Assembly (NCBI GenBank): GCA_014649575.1
Contig: BMTH01000010.1
Location: 124,001 to 188,000, forward strand
Source: Streptomyces griseoincarnatus
GTDB taxonomy: Bacteria > Actinomycetota > Actinomycetes > Streptomycetales > Streptomycetaceae
Length of the DNA: 64,000 nucleotides
Direction of reading: 5' to 3'
Shown piece after piece: positions 58,128-64,000 of the stretch. The position numbers and the translations under genes are program-made. The notes under the pieces were generated by a model. That model saw only the letters and a program-made list of their open reading frames with translations. It was not told the DNA's origin and searched no databases. How positions within the stretch are numbered: position 1 is the first letter of the stretch; the number at the start of each line of letters is the position of its first letter.

Positions 58128-58400
58128 GTGTCCTCTTCCATCTCCGCGCCCGAGGGCATCATCAACCCGCCGATCGACGAGCTCCTCGAGGCCACGGACT
58201 CGAAGTACAGCCTCGTGATCTACGCGGCCAAGCGGGCCCGCCAGATCAACGCGTACTACTCGCAGCTCGGCGAAGGCCTGCTCGAGTACGTCGGTCCTCT
58301 CGTCGACACGCACGTCCACGAGAAGCCGCTGTCGATCGCGCTGCGCGAGATCAACGCGGGACTGCTGACCTCCGAGGCCGTCGACGGCCCCAACCAGTGA
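58128..58400 (+). CDS. rpoZ: RNA polymerase omega subunit
   Basis: A 90-residue subunit that supports assembly of the beta-prime subunit. Typical segments are NPPIDELLEATDSKYSLVIYAAKRARQINAYYSQLGEGLLEYVGPLVD and EKPLSIALREINAG. The GTG at 58128 has GGAAGG 6 bases upstream. In other bacteria omega contributes to the ppGpp site, which fits its growth-related neighbours. A long palindromic terminator follows. Confidence 0.96.
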   Translation: MSSSISAPEGIINPPIDELLEATDSKYSLVIYAAKRARQINAYYSQLGEGLLEYVGPLVDTHVHEKPLSIALREINAGLLTSEAVDGPNQ

Positions 58401-58440
58401 TCGGTCAGTACGTCGTACCATCAGCTCGCAGCTGACTTTT

Positions 58441-58474
58441 CCACAGGCCCGGCAGACGTCTGCCGGGCCTGTGG
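58441..58474 (+). terminator. rpoZ terminator, perfect 34-base palindrome
   Basis: Positions 58441-58457 are the exact reverse complement of 58458-58474, preceded by TTTT and followed by TGTTCTC. It starts 41 bases after the rpoZ stop. Confidence 0.85.
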
Positions 58475-58522
58475 TGTTCTCATGGGTGATGGCAGCAGGA
58501 TTCCGAGGTGCGGGGAGAGACG

Positions 58523-59725
58523 GTGGACAAGCCGAAGGTCGTTCTGGGGGTCAGCGGCGGCATCGCCGCCTACAAGGCCTGTGAGCTGCTGAGGCGGCTC
58601 ACCGAGTCGGGACACGACGTACGCGTCGTCCCCACCGCCTCCGCGCTGCACTTCGTCGGCGCCGCCACCTGGTCCGCCCTGTCCGGCAACCCGGTCTCCA
58701 CCGAGGTCTGGGACCACGTCCACGAGGTGCCGCACGTCCGCATCGGACAGCACGCCGACCTGGTCGTCGTCGCGCCCGCCACGGCCGACATGCTCGCCAA
58801 GGCCGCCCACGGCCTCGCCGACGACCTCCTCACCAACACCCTGCTCACCGCGCGCTGCCCGGTGGTCTTCGCCCCCGCCATGCACACGGAGATGTGGGAG
58901 CACCCGGCCACCCAGGAGAACGTGGCCACGCTGCGCGCCCGCGGCGCCGTCGTCGTCGAGCCGGCCGTCGGCCGCCTCACCGGCGTCGACACCGGCAAGG
59001 GCCGGCTCCCCGACCCCGCCGAGATCTTCGAGGTCTGCCGCCGCGTCCTGGCCCGCGGCACCGCCGCTCCCGACCTCGCCGGACGGCACGTCGTCGTCAG
59101 CGCCGGAGGCACCCGCGAGCCCCTCGACCCGGTCCGCTTCCTCGGCAACCGCTCCTCCGGCAAGCAGGGCTACGCCCTCGCCCGCACCGCCGCCGCCCGC
59201 GGCGCCCGCGTCACCCTGGTCGCCGCCAACACCGCGCTGCCCGACCCGGCCGGCGTCGACATCGTCCGCGTCGGCACGGCCGTGGAGCTGCGCGAGGCCG
59301 TCCTCGCCGCCGCCCGCGACGCCGACGCGGTCGTCATGGCCGCCGCCGTCGCCGACTTCCGCCCCGCCGTCTACGCGGCCGGGAAGATCAAGAAGAAGGA
59401 CGGCAAGGAGCCGGAGCCCATCACCCTGGTACGGAATCCGGACATTCTCGCGGAGGTCTCCGGCGACCGGGTGAGGTCCGGACAGGTGATCGTCGGCTTC
59501 GCCGCGGAGACCGACGACGTCCTCGCCAACGGCCGCGCCAAGCTGAAGCGCAAGGGGTGCGACCTCCTCGTGGTGAACGAGGTGGGCGAGGCCAAGACCT
59601 TCGGGTCCGAGACCAACGAGGCCGTCGTGCTGGGCGCCGACGGCAGCGAGACGCCCGTGCCCCACGGGCCGAAGGAGGCCCTCGCCGACACCGTCTGGGA
59701 CCTCGTCGCCGAGCGCCTCGCATGA
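58523..59725 (+). CDS. coaBC: Phosphopantothenoylcysteine synthetase/decarboxylase CoaBC
   Basis: A 400-residue bifunctional coenzyme A enzyme. The N-terminal CoaC flavoprotein half has GVSGGIAAYKACELLRRL, the catalytic His in HEVPHVRIGQ, APATADMLAKAAHGLADDLL and PAMHTEMW (His replaces the Asn of E. coli PAMN, as is usual in actinobacteria). The CoaB half has VVSAGGTREPLDPVRFLGNRSSGKQG, AAAVADFRP and the KIKKKD lysine loop. The GTG at 58523 with GGGGAGAG upstream is preferred over a GTG at 58508. Confidence 0.95.
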   Translation: MDKPKVVLGVSGGIAAYKACELLRRLTESGHDVRVVPTASALHFVGAATWSALSGNPVSTEVWDHVHEVPHVRIGQHADLVVVAPATADMLAKAAHGLADDLLTNTLLTARCPVVFAPAMHTEMWEHPATQENVATLRARGAVVVEPAVGRLTGVDTGKGRLPDPAEIFEVCRRVLARGTAAPDLAGRHVVVSAGGTREPLDPVRFLGNRSSGKQGYALARTAAARGARVTLVAANTALPDPAGVDIVRVGTAVELREAVLAAARDADAVVMAAAVADFRPAVYAAGKIKKKDGKEPEPITLVRNPDILAEVSGDRVRSGQVIVGFAAETDDVLANGRAKLKRKGCDLLVVNEVGEAKTFGSETNEAVVLGADGSETPVPHGPKEALADTVWDLVAERLA

Positions 59726-59877
59726 ATGGCTCATCCGTTCCCCGGTCACCCGGAACGCCTCCGTCCGGGGTGTGGCGCCTCTGGCGAACCGCGCCCCGCC
59801 CGGAGAGAATGCCCGTGCCGCAGGTCACAGCGCTCTCGCGAGGCGAGACGGGGGGACCCGTGGCGACGCACGACCGA

Positions 59878-59920
59878 TAAACTGTTCCACGGACGGCGTC
59901 GGGTGCAGCCCCCGCCGTTC
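59878..59920 (+). promoter_or_regulatory. metK promoter -10 and leader hairpin
   Basis: TAAACT (59878-59883) is a good TAnnnT -10, giving a leader of about 75 bases. In it ACGGCG (59893-59898) pairs with CGCCGT (59913-59918), with an inner GGG/CCC. The leader is too short and simple for a SAM riboswitch of a class I know. Confidence 0.5.
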
Positions 59921-59962
59921 GCCCATGATCAGCCAGCAGCCGCTGCAACCCCAGGGAGCATT

Positions 59963-61171
59963 GTGTCCCGTCGTCTGTTCACCTCGGAGTCCGTGACCGA
60001 GGGTCACCCCGACAAGATCGCTGACCAGATCAGCGACACCATTCTCGACGCGCTGCTCCGCGAGGACCCGACCTCCCGGGTCGCCGTCGAGACCCTGATC
60101 ACCACCGGCCTCGTGCACGTGGCCGGCGAGGTCACCACCAAGACGTACGCGGACATCGCGACGCTGGTGCGCAGCAAGATCCTGGAGATCGGTTACGACT
60201 CCTCGAAGAAGGGCTTCGACGGCGCCTCCTGCGGCGTCTCCGTGTCGATCGGCGCGCAGTCCCCGGACATCGCCCAGGGCGTCGACACGGCCTACGAGAC
60301 CCGGGTCGAGGGCGACGACGACGAGCTGGACCGGCAGGGCGCGGGCGACCAGGGCCTGATGTTCGGCTACGCGACGGACGAGACGCCGACGCTGATGCCG
60401 CTCCCGGTCTTCCTGGCGCACCGCCTGTCCAAGCGCCTGTCCGACGTCCGCAAGAACGGGACCATCCCCTACCTGCGCCCCGACGGCAAGACCCAGGTCA
60501 CCATCGAGTACGACGGCGACAAGGCGGTCCGCCTGGACACCGTCGTCGTCTCCTCGCAGCACGCCTCCGACATCGACCTGGAGTCGCTGCTCGCCCCCGA
60601 CATCCGCGAGTTCGTCGTGGAGCCGGAGCTCAAGGCGCTGCTCGAGGACGGCATCAAGCTGGACACCGAGAACTACCGCCTGCTGGTGAACCCGACCGGG
60701 CGCTTCGAGATCGGCGGCCCGATGGGCGACGCCGGTCTCACCGGCCGGAAGATCATCATCGACACCTACGGCGGCATGGCCCGCCACGGCGGCGGCGCGT
60801 TCTCCGGCAAGGACCCGTCCAAGGTGGACCGCTCCGCCGCGTACGCGATGCGCTGGGTCGCCAAGAACGTGGTCGCGGCCGGCCTGGCCGCCCGCTGCGA
60901 GGTGCAGGTCGCGTACGCGATCGGCAAGGCGGAGCCGGTGGGTCTGTTCGTGGAGACCTTCGGCACCGCCAAGGTCGACGTCGAGAAGATCGAGCGGGCG
61001 ATCGACGAGGTCTTCGACCTCCGTCCCGCCGCGATCATCCGCGACCTGGACCTGCTGCGCCCGATCTACGCCCAGACGGCGGCGTACGGCCACTTCGGCC
61101 GTGAGCTGCCGGACTTCACGTGGGAGCGGACGGACCGCGTGGAGGAACTGCAGAAGGCCGCGGGGCTGTAG
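59963..61171 (+). CDS. metK: S-adenosylmethionine synthetase
   Basis: A 402-residue enzyme making SAM from methionine and ATP. Motifs are TSESVTEGHPDKIADQISDTILDA (His15, Asp17), GDQGLMFGYATDETP, the phosphate loop GGGAFSGKDPSKVDRSAAYAMR and the C-terminal GHFGRELPDFTWE. The GTG at 59963 has AGGGAG 5 bases upstream; an open frame reaching back to 59726 has no family similarity. SAM level affects Streptomyces antibiotic production. A long hairpin terminator follows. Confidence 0.97.
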   Translation: MSRRLFTSESVTEGHPDKIADQISDTILDALLREDPTSRVAVETLITTGLVHVAGEVTTKTYADIATLVRSKILEIGYDSSKKGFDGASCGVSVSIGAQSPDIAQGVDTAYETRVEGDDDELDRQGAGDQGLMFGYATDETPTLMPLPVFLAHRLSKRLSDVRKNGTIPYLRPDGKTQVTIEYDGDKAVRLDTVVVSSQHASDIDLESLLAPDIREFVVEPELKALLEDGIKLDTENYRLLVNPTGRFEIGGPMGDAGLTGRKIIIDTYGGMARHGGGAFSGKDPSKVDRSAAYAMRWVAKNVVAAGLAARCEVQVAYAIGKAEPVGLFVETFGTAKVDVEKIERAIDEVFDLRPAAIIRDLDLLRPIYAQTAAYGHFGRELPDFTWERTDRVEELQKAAGL

Positions 61172-61194
61172 CCCCGCGGGCTGTCTCGTCGCCC

Positions 61195-61233
61195 GGGCCC
61201 GGTGCGGCTCCCTACGGGGAGGGCACCGGGCCC
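61195..61233 (+). terminator. metK terminator with UACG tetraloop
   Basis: GGGCCCGGTGC (61195-61205) pairs perfectly with GCACCGGGCCC (61223-61233), and an inner CTCCC/GGGAG stem closes a TACG loop of the very stable C(UNCG)G type. Confidence 0.85.
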
Positions 61234-61348
61234 AGGTGTGTCTACGCGGTTGCGGGCAGTCGTGCCGCAGGGCGACGAGGGGAGGGTGGGCGTGACGGCA
61301 CCGCCGGCGGGCGGCCGTGTTGTCAGTCGCGTTTGCCAGAATGCAGGG

Positions 61349-63496
61349 GTGAGCAGCGAGGACGGACAGACCGCCGGGGACGCGCAAGGCGCGCCCCCGG
61401 AGCAGCTCGCCCTCATCCGGGAGACCGTCCGTCAGGCGAAAGCGCCCCGCGCGAAACCCCGCACCTGGCGCGGCGCCGCCCTCGCCAAGGAGCTGCCCGT
61501 CGCCCGCGTCCTCGTCGACAAGGGCGTCCTCCACCTCGACCGCTACTTCGACTACGCCGTCCCCGAGGAGCTGGACGCCGACGCCCAGCCGGGAGTGCGG
61601 GTGCGGGTGCGCTTCGGCGCCGGCCGGCACCGCGTGCGGGACGGACGGCGCGAGGGCGGCGGCCTGATCGACGGGTTCCTGATCGAGCGCCGCGCCGAGT
61701 CCGACTACTCCGGACCGCTGGCGGCACTGGCCCAGGTCGTCTCGCCCGAGCGGGTCCTGGACGAGGAGCTGCTCGGCCTCGCCCGCGCGGTCGCCGACCG
61801 GTACGCGGGCAGCCTCGCCGACGTCCTCCAGCTCGCGGTGCCGCCGCGCAACGCCCGCGCCGAGCAGCGACACTCACCCGGCCCGCCGCCCCCGCCTCCG
61901 GCTCCGGCGGCCGGGTCCTGGGAGCGGTACGAGCAGGGACCGGCCTTCCTCGAGTCCCTGGCCTCGGGCGGCAGCCCGCGTGCGGTGTGGAACGCTTTGC
62001 CCGGTCCGCTGTGGTGCGAGGAGATCGCCCGCGCGGTCGCGGCGACCCTGTCCTCGGGGCGCGGCGCGCTGGTCGTGCTGCCGGACGGGCGGGCCGTGGC
62101 CCGGCTCGACACCGCGCTCACCGAGCTGCTGGGGGAGGGGCGGCACGCGGTGCTCACCGCCGACGCCGGACCGGAGAAGCGGTACGCCCAGTGGCTCGCC
62201 GTGCGGCGCGGGTCGGTGCGGGCGGTGATCGGGACGCGGGCGGCGATGTTCGCCCCGGTGCGCGACCTCGGTCTGGTCGCGGTGTGGGACGACGGCGACG
62301 ACAACCACAGCGAGCAGCACGCGCCGCAGCCGCATGCCCGTGAGGTGCTGCTGCTCCGGGCCGCGCAGGACCGGTGCGGCTTCCTGCTGGGCGGCTGGAG
62401 CTGCACGGTGGAGGCGGCGCAGCTCGTGGACACCGGCTGGGCGCGGCCGTTGCAGGCGGCTCGGGAGCGGGTGCGGGCGGCCGCACCGCTGGTGCGGACG
62501 GTCGGGGATCAGGATCTGGCGCGGGACGAGGCCGCCCGCGCCGCACGGCTGCCCACGCTCGCCTGGCAGGCCGTCAGGGAGGGACTGCGGCACGGGCCGG
62601 TGCTGGTCCAGGTGCCCCGGCGCGGTTACGTCCCGCGCATGGCGTGCGCGACCTGCCGGGCGCCGGCGCGGTGCCGCCACTGCTCGGGCCCGCTGGAGGC
62701 GCACGGCTCGGACGATCTGCGCTGCGGGTGGTGCGGGCGCACGGAGAGCGGCTGGCACTGTCCCGAGTGCGGTGGGTTCCGGCTGCGGGCGCAGGTGGTG
62801 GGGGCGCGGCGGACCGCCGAGGAACTGGGGCGGGCGTTCCCGGCGGTGCCGGTGCGTACCTCGGGGCGGGAGCATGTGCTGGACACGGTGCCGGGCGCGC
62901 CCGCCGTGGTCGTGAGCACACCGGGTGCGGAACCGGTCGCCGAGGGCGGGTACGCGGCGGCGCTGCTGCTGGACGGCTGGGCCATGCTGAGCCGCCCCGA
63001 CCTGCGGGCCGGGGAGGACGCGCTGCGGCGCTGGATGGGCGCGGCGGCGCTGGTGCGCCCGCAGACGGCGGGCGGGACGGTGGTCGTGGTCGCCGAGCCG
63101 ACGCTGCGGCCGGTGCAGGCGCTGGTGCGGTGGGACCCCGCGGGATTCGCGGTACGGGAACTGGCGGAGCGGGGTGAGCTGGGTTTCCCGCCGGTGTCAC
63201 GGATGGCGGCGGTGGCCGGGCCCGGGGAGGCCGTGGCCGCATTCCTCGGGGCCGTGGAGCTGCCGCCCAGCGCGGAGGTGCTGGGGCCTGTGCCGATGCC
63301 GGTCACTCCGGCGGGGCGTCCCCGTCGGCCCGGGGCGCCTCCGCCGGGGGAGCAGTGGGATCGGGCGTTGATCCGCGTTCCCCCGGGTCACGGGGCTGCG
63401 CTGGCGAGCGCGCTGAAGGCTGCGCAGGCGGCGCGGATGGCGCGGGGCGGGAGCACACCCGTGTGGGTGCGAATCGATCCGCCGGACATCGGGTGA
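61349..63496 (+). CDS. priA: PriA-like primosomal protein with degenerate helicase motifs
   Basis: A 715-residue PriA homologue. The N-terminal 3'-DNA-binding domain (KELPVARVLVDKGVLHLDRYFDYAVPEEL) and the eight zinc cysteines as four CxxC pairs (CATC, CRHC, CGWC, CPEC, about 431-475) are kept. The helicase motifs are not. Where GxTGSGKTE should be, the sequence reads ALPGPLWCEE (near 217-226), and the DEEH box reads WDDGDDNH. It therefore probably binds forks and recruits partners without unwinding, as described for other actinobacteria. The start is uncertain: the GTG at 61349 lies 6 bases after a possible -10 CAGAAT; a GTG at 61292 with GAGGGGAGG would add 19 residues. Confidence 0.9.
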   Translation: MSSEDGQTAGDAQGAPPEQLALIRETVRQAKAPRAKPRTWRGAALAKELPVARVLVDKGVLHLDRYFDYAVPEELDADAQPGVRVRVRFGAGRHRVRDGRREGGGLIDGFLIERRAESDYSGPLAALAQVVSPERVLDEELLGLARAVADRYAGSLADVLQLAVPPRNARAEQRHSPGPPPPPPAPAAGSWERYEQGPAFLESLASGGSPRAVWNALPGPLWCEEIARAVAATLSSGRGALVVLPDGRAVARLDTALTELLGEGRHAVLTADAGPEKRYAQWLAVRRGSVRAVIGTRAAMFAPVRDLGLVAVWDDGDDNHSEQHAPQPHAREVLLLRAAQDRCGFLLGGWSCTVEAAQLVDTGWARPLQAARERVRAAAPLVRTVGDQDLARDEAARAARLPTLAWQAVREGLRHGPVLVQVPRRGYVPRMACATCRAPARCRHCSGPLEAHGSDDLRCGWCGRTESGWHCPECGGFRLRAQVVGARRTAEELGRAFPAVPVRTSGREHVLDTVPGAPAVVVSTPGAEPVAEGGYAAALLLDGWAMLSRPDLRAGEDALRRWMGAAALVRPQTAGGTVVVVAEPTLRPVQALVRWDPAGFAVRELAERGELGFPPVSRMAAVAGPGEAVAAFLGAVELPPSAEVLGPVPMPVTPAGRPRRPGAPPPGEQWDRALIRVPPGHGAALASALKAAQAARMARGGSTPVWVRIDPPDIG

Positions 63497-63551
63497 CGCG
63501 TATGCGGCCGGCCGGGGTGCTGTCTGCCCCCCGCTGCGGGGTGCCGTTGCG

Positions 63552-63598
63552 CCCACCCTCCCCCACTCTCGGCTTCGCTCGAGCGGGAGGCACCCCCA
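63552..63598 (-). repeat. Interspersed hairpin repeat, family B copy 2
   Basis: On the minus strand it reads GGGGGTGCCTCCC, a GCTCGAGCGAAGCCGAGA loop arm, then GTGGGGGAGGG, the same architecture as 56950-56989. It lies between priA and the convergent gene, next to a small CCCCG-CTG-CGGGG hairpin (63529-63541). Confidence 0.75.
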
Positions 63599-63655
63599 TC
63601 GCCCCAGCGGCACGACTGCCCGCAACGGCGGGGAGCTTCAAGCAGCCCCCGCAGC

Positions 63656-63692
63656 GACGCCCTCAGGGGCGCGGGGAACTGCGCGACCAGCC
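63656..63692 (+). repeat. Interspersed double-hairpin repeat, family A copy 3
   Basis: GACGCCCTCAGGGGCGCGGG then GAACTGCGCGACCAGCC. It is nearly identical to 12149-12185. It lies downstream of priA, so all three family A copies follow the 3' ends of plus-strand genes. The rest of the 303-base gap (63497-63799) holds hairpins but no gene I can support. Confidence 0.8.
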
Positions 63693-63762
63693 ACGGATGA
63701 CCCGCACCCGCGGGCGCTACGAGGGCCCAATTGACGGGGGCGCGCCCCCAGAAAGAGGTGCG

Positions 63763-63791
63763 CGCCCTCCCGGGACGGCGGCGGGAGGGCG
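63763..63791 (-). terminator. Terminator of the minus-strand gene at the right edge
   Basis: A 10-bp stem (63763-63772 with 63782-63791) with a 9-base loop lies 9 bases past the stop at 63800. A further perfect 14-base palindrome, GGGGGCGCGCCCCC, is at 63736-63749. Confidence 0.65.
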
Positions 63792-63799
63792 GGCGGGGG

Positions 63800-64000
63800 T
63801 CAGCCGTTGCGGGGGGTCGGGAAGACCGTGGGGCGGGGGTCCTCGCGGAGGGACGGGCTGCCCGCGGTGGGCTGCGTCGGCATCGCACGGGCCGCCGGCA
63901 CGGTCGGCACCGTGGTCACGCCGGACCCGACGTTGACCGTCCGGGTGCCCGACGACTCCGGGGCCCGCTCGGTCTCGGCGGAGGCCGCCGCCTGGGCGGC
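63800..64000 (-). CDS. C-terminal end of an unidentified protein (cut by window edge)
   Basis: The reverse strand is open from the window edge to a TGA at 63802-63800, giving 66 residues. The sequence is Ala, Thr, Val and Pro-rich (TVNVGSGVTTVPTVPAARAMPTQPTAG ... LREDPRPTVFPTPRNG) and looks like a disordered tail. Codon use is Streptomyces-like and a terminator hairpin lies just downstream, which support a real gene. No function can be given. Confidence 0.55.
   Translation of the reverse strand, partial: AAQAAASAETERAPESSGTRTVNVGSGVTTVPTVPAARAMPTQPTAGSPSLREDPRPTVFPTPRNG

Noticed and set aside
58523..59725. CoaC active-site change PAMN to PAMH treated as loss of function
   Set aside because: The same PAMHTEMW is, from memory, normal in actinobacterial CoaBC proteins including that of M. 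tuberculosis.
59726..59962. SAM riboswitch before metK
   Set aside because: Only one simple hairpin lies after the predicted promoter. The kink-turn and pseudoknot elements of known SAM classes are not visible.

Overview
This window is chromosomal core DNA of a Streptomyces species. The evidence is very high GC with GC-rich third codon positions, many GTG and some TTG starts, many 4-base stop/start overlaps (GTGA, ATGA), orthologues of the Streptomyces developmental regulator BldD and of the actinobacterial nucleoid protein sIHF, and a gene order that, from memory, matches the thrS-to-priA segment of S. coelicolor (about SCO1531 down to SCO1475). Parts of that order (thrS-HIT-pgsA-acyltransferase-pimA, pdxST-yebC-ruvCAB-yajC-secDF-apt-relA, pyrR-pyrBC-carAB-pyrF-ihf-gmk-rpoZ-coaBC-metK-priA) are also conserved in mycobacteria. 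I see no prophage, insertion sequence, CRISPR array, tRNA or rRNA. Both edge genes are cut by the window.

Layout. 1-2.3 kb: the start of a DnaQ-like exonuclease (minus strand), then a coupled pair, a DUF4365 nuclease-fold protein and an uncharacterised protein. 2.3-12.2 kb: thrS, a HIT protein, and the phosphatidylinositol(-mannoside) genes pgsA, patA-like acyltransferase and pimA. They are interrupted by two minus-strand genes, a membrane protein and an EF-G-like GTPase. 12.3-24.7 kb: a LemA-like protein, PLP synthase pdxST, yebC, Holliday-junction genes ruvCAB, Sec accessory genes yajC-secD-secF, apt and relA. 24.8-27 kb: DUF349 protein and a membrane-anchored cyclophilin on the minus strand. 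27.1-38.4 kb: metallo-hydrolase, hisS, VKOR, rarA, rpsD, two small envelope or hypothetical genes, alaS, ruvX, mltG. 38.4-42.6 kb: shikimate genes aroE, aroC, aroK, aroB with a small membrane protein in between. 42.7-46.6 kb: P-loop protein, M24 peptidase-like protein, efp, nusB and convergent bldD. 46.8-56.8 kb: the complete UMP pathway, pyrR-pyrB-pyrC-(membrane protein)-carA-carB-pyrD-pyrF. 57-63.5 kb: sIHF, gmk, rpoZ, coaBC, metK and a helicase-motif-degenerate priA. The end of an unidentified minus-strand gene closes the window.

How the parts work together. Translation (thrS, hisS, alaS, rpsD, efp), the stringent response (relA), nucleotide supply (apt, pyr genes, gmk) and RNA polymerase (rpoZ, nusB) are physically interleaved, as expected of a growth-rate gene block. 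Regulation readable from sequence includes a PyrR-binding hairpin just upstream of the pyrR Shine-Dalgarno, a BldD-type operator on the bldD promoter, a pair of identical palindromes 42 bp apart around a candidate relA promoter, a long rpsD leader, several likely leaderless mRNAs, and strong intrinsic-terminator hairpins at most unit boundaries. Two families of short Streptomyces-type intergenic hairpin repeats occur (three and two copies). I did not find a wholly new multi-gene system. The best candidates for unexplored biology are the DUF4365 pair, the ligand-altered M24 protein, the G4-altered EF-G2, and the repeat-derived switch-like leader of sIHF.
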